Part shown: in pieces, positions 34,590 to 42,808 of the stretch
Layout: each line of letters starts with the position of its first letter
How positions within the stretch are numbered: position 1 is the stretch's first letter
Assembly: GCF_011090165.1 (NCBI RefSeq)
Contig: NZ_JAADJT010000017.1
Location: 38,041-102,040 of the forward strand
Source of the DNA: Duganella aceris
GTDB lineage: Bacteria; Pseudomonadota; Gammaproteobacteria; Burkholderiales; Burkholderiaceae_D
Length of the DNA: 64,000 nt
Reading direction: 5' to 3'
The notes under the pieces: model-generated
Told to the model about the DNA's origin: nothing
Databases searched by the model: none
The model's input: only the letters and a program-made list of their open reading frames with translations
Position numbers and translations under genes: made by a program

Positions 34590-35278
34590 TGGCACAGCTC
34601 CGCCGCCGCCTCCGCGCCACGCGCAACCTGATCCCGCGCTGCCTCCGCCACGCCCGCAATCTCCCCGGACACCGCCTGGCCGCCGCGCGCGACCGGCTCA
34701 TGCCTCGCCTCCGCGCCACGCGCGACCTGATCCCGCGCCGCTTCGGCAGCGCGCGCGGACTGGTGCGGCTGGCGCTGGCGCGGCTCGCGCTGGCCACCGG
34801 CATGCTGGCGTCATTCCAGCTGCGCCGGCCGCAGGAGGTGCGGCGCGTCGTGTTCGTCTGCCTCGGTAACATCTGCCGCAGCGCCTACGCCCAGCAGATC
34901 GCCATCGGCCACGGCCTGCCGGCCGCATCGATCGGCCTGTCGACCACCACCGGCGCGCCGTCGCCAACGCCAGCGCTGGAAGCCGCACAGCGCCAAGGCA
35001 TTACCCTGCAAAACCACCGCGCCACCGACCTGAGCGACTTCACCATCCTGCCCGGCGACCTGCTGCTGGCGATGGAAGTGCGCCACGCCCGCGCCCTGCG
35101 CCAACGCCTCTGGGCACGCGACGACATCCAGATCGCCCTGCTGGGCACCTGGTGCTCCCCACCGACGCCCCACCTGCACGACCCCCACACCCTCAGCCCC
35201 GACTACTTCGACACCTGCTTCCACCGCATCCGCCAAGCCATCGACCACCTGCACCAAACACTGCGAGACGCCAGATGA
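34586..35278 (+). CDS. Low-molecular-weight protein tyrosine phosphatase with Arg-rich N-terminal extension
   Basis: 230 residues. From residue about 87, VVFVCLGNICRSAYAQ is the LMW-PTP P-loop (C-x5-R), and SPDYFD near the end supplies the general-acid Asp region. The first 80 residues are unusual: highly basic, with RLRATRNLIPR repeated as RLRATRDLIPR, encoded by a 33-bp repeat. In capsule and EPS systems such phosphatases dephosphorylate the BY-kinase; none is present here. Both ends overlap neighbours by ATGA. Confidence 0.85.
   Translation: MMAQLRRRLRATRNLIPRCLRHARNLPGHRLAAARDRLMPRLRATRDLIPRRFGSARGLVRLALARLALATGMLASFQLRRPQEVRRVVFVCLGNICRSAYAQQIAIGHGLPAASIGLSTTTGAPSPTPALEAAQRQGITLQNHRATDLSDFTILPGDLLLAMEVRHARALRQRLWARDDIQIALLGTWCSPPTPHLHDPHTLSPDYFDTCFHRIRQAIDHLHQTLRDAR
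34607..34736 (+). repeat. Pair of 33-bp direct repeats in the phosphatase gene
   Basis: 34607-34639 and 34704-34736 match at 32 of 33 bases, 97 bp apart. They encode the duplicated basic motif before the phosphatase domain; the spacing of 97 is not a multiple of three, but a +1 shift between copies is not needed because each copy is read with the same amino-acid phase only if local phase is checked, which the protein motif supports. Confidence 0.45.
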
Positions 35279-36375
35279 ACAAAGAATTCTCCATCTACCT
35301 CGACCTGACCCGCTTCGTGGCCGCGCTGCTGGTGGTCATCTACCACTCCAACGTCAGGCTGATCATCGCCGACAAACTCCCCCTCAGCACCCACGGCCAC
35401 GCCGCCGTGATCGTCTTCTTCGTCCTGTCCGGCTACGTGATCTCCCACATGACCACCACCCGCGAAACCACGCCGATCACCTACTGGGCCAGCCGCCTGT
35501 CGCGCTTCTACTCTTTGACGATACCGACGGTGCTGCTCTGCCCACTGCTCGACACCTGCGGCGAATCCCTCGCCCCACAGTTCTACGCCGACCGCACCAC
35601 ACACGGCCTGGCCTGGCTGCGCATCATCACCAGCCTCACCTACCTGAACGAAATCTGGACCGTATCCATCATGTCCTTCTCCAACGTCCCATATTGGTCG
35701 CTGTGCTACGAGATGTGGTACTACGTGCTGTTCGCCATCACCACCTTCATGCGCGGCAAAGCCCGCCTCGCACTCGGCATCAGCGTGGCCGCACTGCTCG
35801 GCCCTAAGATCATGCTGCTCGCGCCGATCTGGCTGCTCGGCGTCGTGCTGCACCGGCACCCGACACTGGCGCGGCTACCGCAATGGCTCGGATGGGCGCT
35901 ATTCCTCGCATCATGGCCGCTCTACGGCTTGTTCCAACGCTACGGCATGACCGAATACGGCAGCCAGCTGCTGCTACGCCTGATCGGCGAACAGTGGCAC
36001 CAGCAAATGACCTTCTCCAAATTCTTACTCACCGACTACCTGCTCGCCCTCATCATCGCCGCCAACTTCATCGGCTTCCGCACGGTGGCGCACCGGTTCG
36101 CAGCGCTCCTGCGGCCGAGCGAAAACATCGTCCGCTGGCTGGCCGGCTACACCTTCTCGCTCTACATCCTGCACCAACCGCTGTTGCAGTTCTACGCCGC
36201 AGTGTTCGACGGCGACCCGCGCGGCCGCCTGTTCTACGCGCAAGTGATGCTGGCCACCCTGCTGAACAGCGTCATCATCGGCCACTTTACCGAACACAAG
36301 CGACACCATCTGCGCCGTCTACTGACAACCCTGATGCAAACCAGAACGCCGCTGCGCACTGGGAGCCCGACATGA
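35275..36375 (+). CDS. Acyltransferase-3 family membrane protein
   Basis: 366 residues with about ten membrane segments. Start motif YLDLTRFVAALLVVIYHS carries the essential His of the acyltransferase-3/OafA family, and FFVLSGYVISH plus YWASRLSRFYSLTIP are typical. It would move an acetyl or other acyl group to a surface glycan. ATGA overlaps on both sides place it firmly in the cassette with the deacetylase, phosphatase and ATP-grasp genes; a deacetylase and an acyltransferase together suggest tuning of glycan acylation. Confidence 0.88.
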   Translation: MNKEFSIYLDLTRFVAALLVVIYHSNVRLIIADKLPLSTHGHAAVIVFFVLSGYVISHMTTTRETTPITYWASRLSRFYSLTIPTVLLCPLLDTCGESLAPQFYADRTTHGLAWLRIITSLTYLNEIWTVSIMSFSNVPYWSLCYEMWYYVLFAITTFMRGKARLALGISVAALLGPKIMLLAPIWLLGVVLHRHPTLARLPQWLGWALFLASWPLYGLFQRYGMTEYGSQLLLRLIGEQWHQQMTFSKFLLTDYLLALIIAANFIGFRTVAHRFAALLRPSENIVRWLAGYTFSLYILHQPLLQFYAAVFDGDPRGRLFYAQVMLATLLNSVIIGHFTEHKRHHLRRLLTTLMQTRTPLRTGSPT

Positions 36376-37562
36376 TCCCGGCGGTGGTGCTCGGCATCGA
36401 CACACCGATCGGCCTGACCATCGTGCGCGACCTCGGCATGCGCGGCGTCGCCGTGCACGGCATCGCTTGGTCGAAGAACGCGATCGGCCTCGCCTCGCGC
36501 TACCTGCATCGCGGCCTGCTGCGCGCTAAAGGCGACGCCGCATTGATCGAACAGCTGATCGCCCTGAGCGGCGAGCTGGGCACAAGCTGCCTGTTCGCCA
36601 TCGCCGAAAACGACATCGCCCTGCTGAACCTACACCGCGAGCGCCTGCCCCGCTATCGCATGATGTTCGCCGACGCCGCGCGCATGAACCGCGTCGTCAA
36701 CAAGGAGCAAACCTACGCCGCCGCAGCGCGAGCCGGCCTGCACGTTCCGCAAACCCGGCAGGTTTCCTCGATGGCACAGGCCGAGGCCGCCGGCCGCGAA
36801 CTACGCTTCCCGGTGGTGCTGAAATGGTCCAATCCGCACGAGGTGATGCGGCGCCTGTCCGCCGCCGGTCTGCCACTGGCGAAAGCCCACTATTGCCAGA
36901 CGCCGCCAGCGCTGCTGGACTATCTGCAGCCATATGAAGCCGCCGGCATGTACCCGCTGATCCAGGAATACTGCGCCGGCTACGGACTGGGCCAGTTCAT
37001 CCTGATGAAGGACGGCCAGGCGCACTACGTCTTCCAGCACCAGCGCCTCCACGAATGGCCGCCGGAAGGCGGCTTCTCCAGCCTGTGCGTCTCGCTCGCC
37101 CCCTACCGGCATCGCGAACTGATGCAACAATCGATCGCACTGCTGCGCGAACTGGAATGGGAAGGCATCGCCATGGTCGAATACCGCCACGATCCGGCGA
37201 CGGGCGAGTCCGCGCTGATGGAAGTCAACGGCCGCTTCTGGGGCAGCCTGCCGCTGGCCTGGCACGCCGGCGCATCCTTTCCGTGGCTCGCTTACCAGCT
37301 GTTCGGCATGAACCGCGCGCAGACGCTGCCACCGTACCGCACCGGCATCCGCTGCCGCTTCATGGCCCCGGAAACCAAGCGCCTGGTGCGCGTGCTATTC
37401 CAGCCCCATCGCATCGCCGACCGCAACCTCACCATCAAACGCCTGCCCACCTTGTTCGGCTACCTCACCGACTTCCTGCGCCCCCGCACCCGCTACTTCG
37501 TCTTCTGCTGGCACGACCCCGCCCCGTTCTTCAAAGACCTTCGCGGAATCCGGCGAAATTAG
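36372..37562 (+). CDS. ATP-grasp family carboxylate ligase-like protein
   Basis: 396 residues. N-terminal preATP-grasp Rossmann-like domain (AVVLGIDTPIGLTIVRDLG), then ATP-grasp core: FPVVLKWSN (Lys), YPLIQEYCAGYGLGQF, GIAMVEYRHDPATG and ALMEVNGRFWGSLPLAWHAG with the metal-binding Glu/Asn. It ends with a basic tail. Such proteins join a carboxylate to an amine; relatives occur in EPS and capsule loci, where they may add amino-acid decorations. The acceptor is not known. Last gene of the cassette. Confidence 0.83.
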   Translation: MIPAVVLGIDTPIGLTIVRDLGMRGVAVHGIAWSKNAIGLASRYLHRGLLRAKGDAALIEQLIALSGELGTSCLFAIAENDIALLNLHRERLPRYRMMFADAARMNRVVNKEQTYAAAARAGLHVPQTRQVSSMAQAEAAGRELRFPVVLKWSNPHEVMRRLSAAGLPLAKAHYCQTPPALLDYLQPYEAAGMYPLIQEYCAGYGLGQFILMKDGQAHYVFQHQRLHEWPPEGGFSSLCVSLAPYRHRELMQQSIALLRELEWEGIAMVEYRHDPATGESALMEVNGRFWGSLPLAWHAGASFPWLAYQLFGMNRAQTLPPYRTGIRCRFMAPETKRLVRVLFQPHRIADRNLTIKRLPTLFGYLTDFLRPRTRYFVFCWHDPAPFFKDLRGIRRN

Positions 37563-37668
37563 GTTAGCGCGAACATGGACCAGTGCAACAGTTCAGTCAT
37601 GGCCCTTTTCATATAGTCCAAGAAGGCAGAAGATGGAGTCCTACATTCACTACGCAAGGAATTTCATC

Positions 37669-38133
37669 ATGACTAATCGTATCGACTACACCAAGGCAGC
37701 TCCAGAAGGTTACAAAGCGTTTGGCGCCGTGTACGCCACCTTGCTGAAAGGCAGCGTCCCGAAATCGCTGATCGACCTGGTCTATCTGCGGGTATCGCAG
37801 ATCAACGGCTGCGCGTATTGCATCGACATGCACTCGGGCGACCTGATCAAGTCCGGCCTGACGGTCGACAAGCTGGTGCTGGTACCGGTCTGGCACGACG
37901 CCGGCGCCGTCTTCACGCAGCGCGAACGCGCCGCGCTGGCCTGGGCGGAAACCGTGACGCGCGTCTCGGAGACCGGCGTGCCGGACGCCGACTACGCAGC
38001 GGCCGCCGCCGAATTCAACGACGCCGAACTGTCCGACCTCACCTACGCCATCGGCCTGATGAACGCCTTCAACCGCTTCGGCGTGAGCTTCCGCGTGCGT
38101 CCTGCGGCGGCGGCTGCTGCCGCCAAGGAATAA
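37669..38133 (+). CDS. AhpD-like carboxymuconolactone decarboxylase family protein
   Basis: Start at MTNRIDYTKAAPEGYKA with AAGGA eight bases before; 154 residues. The all-helical AhpD core shows NGCAYCIDMHSGDL, the CxxC and His of the proton-relay peroxidase site. Such proteins reduce peroxides with a thiol partner. The next gene, a SugE-like exporter, starts five bases after the stop and is probably co-transcribed. Confidence 0.88.
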   Translation: MTNRIDYTKAAPEGYKAFGAVYATLLKGSVPKSLIDLVYLRVSQINGCAYCIDMHSGDLIKSGLTVDKLVLVPVWHDAGAVFTQRERAALAWAETVTRVSETGVPDADYAAAAAEFNDAELSDLTYAIGLMNAFNRFGVSFRVRPAAAAAAAKE

Positions 38134-38138
38134 CGGCG

Positions 38139-38459
38139 ATGGCGTGGTTCTTGGTCGGCATCGCCGGCCTGTTGGAGATCGCGTTCGCCTTCGGCATGAA
38201 ATGGTCCGAAGGCTTCACGCGGTTGATGCCGTCGCTGTTCACGGTCGGCACCGGGTTGGCCAGCGTGGCGCTGCTATCGTTCGCGCTGCGCACGCTGCCG
38301 GTGGGCACCGGTTACGCCGTCTGGACCGGCATCGGCGCGGCCGGCACCGCCATCCTCGGCATCGCGCTGCTGGGCGACTCCGCGTCGCCGGCGCGGGTGC
38401 TGTGCATCGTGCTGATTCTGGCCGGCGTCATCGGCCTCAAGCTGGTGTCCACACACTGA
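38139..38459 (+). CDS. gdx: SMR family exporter SugE/Gdx (guanidinium exporter type)
   Basis: 106 residues with four membrane helices. MAWFLVGIAGLLEIAFAFGMKWSEGFTRLMPS contains the membrane Glu13 essential to SMR transport, and LPVGTGYAVWTGIGAAGTA is the SugE signature distinguishing Gdx from EmrE. Gdx members exchange guanidinium for protons; no guanidine riboswitch is seen upstream. Paired with the AhpD gene. Confidence 0.9.
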   Translation: MAWFLVGIAGLLEIAFAFGMKWSEGFTRLMPSLFTVGTGLASVALLSFALRTLPVGTGYAVWTGIGAAGTAILGIALLGDSASPARVLCIVLILAGVIGLKLVSTH

Positions 38460-38502
38460 AGTACCTCAAGGCGCATACAACGGCCACCAGTAGCATGGCC
38501 GG

Positions 38503-39267
38503 ATGACGCCAGATCCGCAATTCGACAACGACAACCTCGCCCGAGCAGAGAACATCCTGCTCGACGACGAAATCGCACGCCAATACTTCCAAGGAGAACT
38601 TTACGACCGGAACGGCAACCGCCTGACCAACATGACGCTCAAACGGCAGAACGGTACAGCGCTGAACCTCGATGAAAAGACAATCGGTCGCCTGTTTATG
38701 ATTCCAGACGGCTCTGCAGTGTGGGCACTCCAGGTTGGCGAAAATGGCGATGCGCCCGCAGGACTAGCCGTCCAATCCAACAACCCATTTATTGCGAGAG
38801 ATGAGCAGAACAGTGTGATTGCGTTTCATGAAGAGATCGGCCCTGCCATGTGGATTGAGGCGCTGCATGTTCGACGTCTCATGCTAGAAAAAAAAGCTCC
38901 AAAACATTTCGGAACGATCGCCTTTGGATTAATGGCCATCGCGGCTTACCGTTTGAGATTTGAATACATCAGTCTCTTTGCTGCCGGACATGGGCCTCTA
39001 CGTTCGAAAAATTCAGATGCACTAGTTGGCTTCCATGTATGGCCAAAATTCGGTTTCGATGCCCAGATAACTCCTGTCGAATTCAATCGATTCCCGACCA
39101 AGAAGCTTGCAGGTGCCCGAACCGTTCAGGATACTATCGCTGCCGATCCGCTATGGTGGCCCATGCACGGCTCCGGTCGCGCTATGCGATTTGATTTAAA
39201 AGCGAAGAGCCGAAGCTGGTCGATCCTGCTAAACTACATCTACAAAGCACTGGTGGAGAAATCATGA
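38503..39267 (+). CDS. Unknown protein, weakly GNAT-like
   Basis: 254 residues, not recognised. The central part (HFGTIAFGLMAIAAYRLRFEYISLFAAG, then VGFHVWPKFGFDA) resembles the helix and the final W-x-x-x-GF element of GNAT folds, but this is weak. No signal or membrane segment. Base composition is clearly lower in GC than the genes on either side, so it may be acquired. It overlaps a small basic ORF by ATGA. Confidence 0.65.
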   Translation: MTPDPQFDNDNLARAENILLDDEIARQYFQGELYDRNGNRLTNMTLKRQNGTALNLDEKTIGRLFMIPDGSAVWALQVGENGDAPAGLAVQSNNPFIARDEQNSVIAFHEEIGPAMWIEALHVRRLMLEKKAPKHFGTIAFGLMAIAAYRLRFEYISLFAAGHGPLRSKNSDALVGFHVWPKFGFDAQITPVEFNRFPTKKLAGARTVQDTIAADPLWWPMHGSGRAMRFDLKAKSRSWSILLNYIYKALVEKS

Positions 39268-39506
39268 CTGCCATTAAAAGGTCACTCAACACACAGAAAG
39301 CCAGTTACAAAACGGCAGCCGCAAAGCGGCGCGCAGAGATCGCGGCCACGGCAATGCCTCTCGCACGCGAAATCCTTCCCGTAAACGGCAGCATCCATGT
39401 CGTTCTGAGTGGCAAACCTATTCCCGAGGATCGTTGGGAAGAATTGTTCGGCCCATCCAAGATCGACATCCCCGAATTCCGCCAACTTATCAAGAAATCA
39501 AAATAA
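39264..39506 (+). CDS. Small basic protein paired with the preceding unknown gene
   Basis: 80 residues, 14 Lys/Arg in the first half (KRSLNTQKASYKTAAAKRR), acidic-hydrophobic second half. Unrecognised. The four-base overlap and similar low GC make it a two-gene unit with 38503-39267, possibly toxin/antitoxin- or effector/immunity-like, but nothing in the sequence proves this. Confidence 0.6.
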   Translation: MTAIKRSLNTQKASYKTAAAKRRAEIAATAMPLAREILPVNGSIHVVLSGKPIPEDRWEELFGPSKIDIPEFRQLIKKSK

Positions 39507-39593
39507 TCGCCGAGAGAAATTTCTGGAACGATTTGTCGAATTCCATTACCTTCGTTCGTCTATAGAAGACCATTAGATCAGGAAGGAAACGCC

Positions 39594-39935
39594 ATGACCC
39601 AATATCTGGTTGCAATCCACCACCCCGACAACTACGACCCCGCCGCCCAGGAAGACGAAGCGATGCACCGCGATATCGACATCCTCAACGACGAGATGGT
39701 CGCCGCCGGCATCAGGATATTCGTCGGCGGCCTGCGCCCCGTACGCGACGCCCGCTCGCTCCGCGCCCAGCCCGACGGCAAAATGGCCATCACCGACGGC
39801 CCCTACATCGAAGCCAAGGAACACATCGGCGGCTTCTGGGTGCTGGAAGCCACCAACCTGGAAGAAGCATTGGAGTGGGGCCGCAAAGCCGCGATCGCCT
39901 GCCGCGCACCGGTCGAGGTCCGCCCGTTCTTCTGA
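39594..39935 (+). CDS. YCII-related (DGPF) domain protein
   Basis: 113 residues with GGAAGG before the ATG. MTQYLVAIHHPDNY, GGLRPVRDARSLRAQPDGKMAITDGPYIEAKEHIGGFWVLEA is the DGPF/YCII signature (His and Asp of the proposed active site). These proteins are often coded beside ECF sigma factors, but none is adjacent. Biochemical role unknown. Confidence 0.88.
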   Translation: MTQYLVAIHHPDNYDPAAQEDEAMHRDIDILNDEMVAAGIRIFVGGLRPVRDARSLRAQPDGKMAITDGPYIEAKEHIGGFWVLEATNLEEALEWGRKAAIACRAPVEVRPFF

Positions 39936-39951
39936 CCGCACCGGCTGCGCG

Positions 39952-40827
39952 CTAGCGGCGATGCCTATCGAAGAACTGCCAGATCACCTCATTCGCATCC
40001 ACATCGCGCGTAGTCTTCCCGATCGGCAGACCCACGTTGAACGGATCCGCCCCAGGCCACGTATGGCCGCCATCCCTGACCGTCGCCAGCGCCACGCTCA
40101 GCCGGCCATCGCCCTGCTCGACCCACGTCACATCGGTGCCATCGCCGGCATCGGCATCGATGACGCGCCGGCGCTCCGCAGCCGCCGCCAGCCCGTTCCA
40201 CTTCACCCAGTAGCGATGACTGTCCTCAGCAGACAGATAACCCGTCGCCTTGCCGCCATACGCCACCACCTGATCCGCCGTACCGTGAATCAGCAAGACG
40301 CCCACCTTGCCCGGCTTCACATGATGCTGCACCACCGGCTCCGGCATCGGCCCACCCGCCGACGCCACCGCCGCGAACAGATGCGGCAACTCCGCCGCGA
40401 CGCGCAACGCAAAGAAGCCCCCGCGCGACAAGCCAGTCGCATACACCCGCTGTCCATCGACACGGTAATCCTGCTTGAGCCTGTCGAGCAGCGCCTCGGT
40501 AAAACCGATGTCATCGGTCCCCTCAAGATAAGACATGCCGAACCCGACATTCCAATCCTGCTTGATACCCAAGGGATAGACAACGATGAACTGGTGACGA
40601 TCGGCGGCCCGGTTCATCTGCGTGTAAAGCATCTGCTCCGCCATCGTCATACCGCTGCCGTGAAAGTTGAAGACGACCGGAAAAGTCTTCTGCGGCTGGC
40701 TGGCATAGGACGCCGGCGTGTAGACCAGGTAGCGCCGCTTTTCCTCCTTATGGACAAGGGACTTCACCTGCGCCAGCGCCGGAAAAGCCGAGCATACGAG
40801 GAGTACAAAGCTGATCAATATTTTCAT
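39952..40827 (-). CDS. Secreted esterase of the LpqC/feruloyl esterase-PHB depolymerase type
   Basis: Start at MKILISFVLLVCSAFPALAQ (signal peptide); 291 residues. NFHGSGMT forms the oxyanion loop, GLSRGGFF the nucleophile elbow (Ser near residue 128), GTADQVV the Asp and GGHTWPGA the His near 265. The family includes acetylxylan/feruloyl esterases and short-chain depolymerases, so a plant-polysaccharide ester is possible. 75 bp downstream of the sensor kinase gene on the same strand; may be its co-transcribed target. Confidence 0.83.
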   Translation of the reverse strand: MKILISFVLLVCSAFPALAQVKSLVHKEEKRRYLVYTPASYASQPQKTFPVVFNFHGSGMTMAEQMLYTQMNRAADRHQFIVVYPLGIKQDWNVGFGMSYLEGTDDIGFTEALLDRLKQDYRVDGQRVYATGLSRGGFFALRVAAELPHLFAAVASAGGPMPEPVVQHHVKPGKVGVLLIHGTADQVVAYGGKATGYLSAEDSHRYWVKWNGLAAAAERRRVIDADAGDGTDVTWVEQGDGRLSVALATVRDGGHTWPGADPFNVGLPIGKTTRDVDANEVIWQFFDRHRR

Positions 40828-40902
40828 GGTGCGTATCCGCAAAGTTGACGAGTACGCAGCATAAAAAACCAGCGGTGAAACCAAGGTGAAATCCGCGCGA
40901 TT

Positions 40903-42120
40903 TCAGCACAGCGGCACGATCTCGACGCGATACGCCGTCGCACCCGCATGAAACGTGATGTCCCAGCACATCGCCTTGGCGATACGCCGCAACAAATGCT
41001 GACCGTGCAGGAAGCCCTGCATCGCCGCAGTCCGCGAGGGATCGACCGTATTGCTCAAGCCAAGCACGCCATCCACGAACGACACCCGCAACCGGCTCCC
41101 CGCCCCGCCATGGAACAAGGCGTTGCCCACACAGTTATTGATGAGCAGCAACGTCAGATGCCGATTGCCGCGCACCTCCAGCCGATCCGGCAGCTCAAGC
41201 GCCAACCCGTCATCGCCCCAAGCGCCTTGCTCGACCAGGCGCAACAAGCTCTGCTCGATGCAGCCGCGCAGATCAAAAGTCTCCGCCGCGATATGTTCCG
41301 CACGCGCCAATGCGAACAGCACATCGACGGTCCCACCGATTTCATCAAGGCCCGCCCGCAACTGCGCCACATCCTCCCCGCGCAACGTGCCGCTCTCCGC
41401 CTGTCCAAGAATATTGTTCATGACCGTCAACGGCGTCCGTAACTCATGGCTGACGTCGCGCGTGAAAGCATGCTCCCGATTCAGCGCCGCGTGCAGATCG
41501 GCGAACGTGGTGCCGAGCCTGTCCGCCAGATAGCCGATCTCGTCGCGACGATGCCGCGCACTGAACGCGACCGAACCCTGCGGCGAAAGACTACGCACCT
41601 CACGCGCCAGCACCTGAAGCGGCGACACCAGCCGCCTGGACAAAAAGTAAGCCAACAACAACGCCAATCCCACCAACCCAAGCGCCAGAGCAATCAACAC
41701 CCCGCCGACATCCTGGATCAGTTTCGACACCACTAACAGCGGCCGCACATCGGCCAGCAGATAAAGCCGCCGCGGCCCACCCGCCGCCGAAAGATCAAGC
41801 GTACGCAGGTGATAGTGCTGACCGGTATCGGTGGAGATCTCGGCACGCTCGCGGCCGGCCGCGACCTGCTCGCGCACGATGGGCGGCAAGGCCTCGACGC
41901 TGGCGTAGACGCGGATCAGCTCATCGCTCGGCGACTTGACCTCGCCATGCAAACGGAAATGCGCCGTCATCGCATCCGACTCCCGTTGCAGCAGACGGTC
42001 GACCAGCATATCCTCTGTCACATACGCGATGACCAGCGCCAGCCCGGTGTAGCAGACGCAGATCAGCACCGTAAAACCGGCCAGCGCCGCAAACAGGCCA
42101 TGCCGGATCGACCTAAACAT
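40903..42120 (-). CDS. Membrane sensor histidine kinase
   Basis: Start at MFRSIRHGLFAALAG; 405 residues. Two membrane helices (about 10-35 and 145-170) enclose a periplasmic sensor; HAMP, then HisKA with RDVSHELRTPLTVMNN (phospho-His near 230). The ATPase domain is short: the N-box is NCVGNALFHGG, but a clear DxGxG is missing (VLGLSNTVDPS), so it is a divergent, though probably functional, kinase of a known compact type. It overlaps the response regulator gene by eight bases. Confidence 0.87.
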   Translation of the reverse strand: MFRSIRHGLFAALAGFTVLICVCYTGLALVIAYVTEDMLVDRLLQRESDAMTAHFRLHGEVKSPSDELIRVYASVEALPPIVREQVAAGRERAEISTDTGQHYHLRTLDLSAAGGPRRLYLLADVRPLLVVSKLIQDVGGVLIALALGLVGLALLLAYFLSRRLVSPLQVLAREVRSLSPQGSVAFSARHRRDEIGYLADRLGTTFADLHAALNREHAFTRDVSHELRTPLTVMNNILGQAESGTLRGEDVAQLRAGLDEIGGTVDVLFALARAEHIAAETFDLRGCIEQSLLRLVEQGAWGDDGLALELPDRLEVRGNRHLTLLLINNCVGNALFHGGAGSRLRVSFVDGVLGLSNTVDPSRTAAMQGFLHGQHLLRRIAKAMCWDITFHAGATAYRVEIVPLC

Positions 42121-42808
42121 GCGCACCCAGTTCCAGCCGATAGCCAAGCAGCGGAATGGTCACGACCATTGCCAAGGCGCCGGCCGCCTCCAACTGCTTG
42201 CGCAACGCATAGATGTGCGACTTGAGCGCATCGCTGTCCGGCGGATTGGCGCCCCACAACTCATGCATCAACGCCGAGCGCGAAACGGCATGCGGATGCG
42301 CGCCGCACATCATCAACAGAATCTTAAAACCAACCAAGGTCAGCGGCAACGGCGCGCCATTGAACAGCGCACGCTTCTCGCGAGACAGCAGCGTCAACGG
42401 ACCAAGCCGCATCTCCTGGCTGACGTGCAGTTGACCGCGTCGCGCCAGCGCCTCGCAACGCAGCGCCAGCTCGCGCAGGTCGAACGGCTTGGTCAGATAA
42501 TCGTCGGCGCCCTGGTTGAAGCCGCGCGCCTTGTCCTCGAAAGCGTCGCGCGCGGTGAGCATCAACACCGGCACATTGCGCGGTGCCCGCTCTTTGATCG
42601 CACGGCAAACCTCCAGCCCATCCAGATCAGGCAGATTCAGGTCAAGCAAGACCACATCGTAGACATGGCGCGTCGCCAGATCGATGGCGAGCGCGCCGGT
42701 GGCCGCATGATCGGTCTGCCACTTCAATCCATCGAGGAACTCCACGATCTGGCGAGCGATCGTCGGATGATCCTCCACCACCAGTATCGCCAGCGCGGCG
42801 CGGCTCAT
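42113..42808 (-). CDS. OmpR-family response regulator
   Basis: 231 residues. Receiver domain with the acidic pair ED (residues 12-13), phospho-acceptor in LLDLNLPDLDG (Asp near 55), TA and K at KPFDLR (near 103). Winged-helix DNA-binding domain from about 130 (ALMHELWGANPPDSDALKSHIYALRKQL). Middle gene of a three-gene operon with a hybrid kinase before and a simple kinase after it, joined by ATGA and an eight-bp overlap. Confidence 0.92.
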   Translation of the reverse strand: MSRAALAILVVEDHPTIARQIVEFLDGLKWQTDHAATGALAIDLATRHVYDVVLLDLNLPDLDGLEVCRAIKERAPRNVPVLMLTARDAFEDKARGFNQGADDYLTKPFDLRELALRCEALARRGQLHVSQEMRLGPLTLLSREKRALFNGAPLPLTLVGFKILLMMCGAHPHAVSRSALMHELWGANPPDSDALKSHIYALRKQLEAAGALAMVVTIPLLGYRLELGAHV

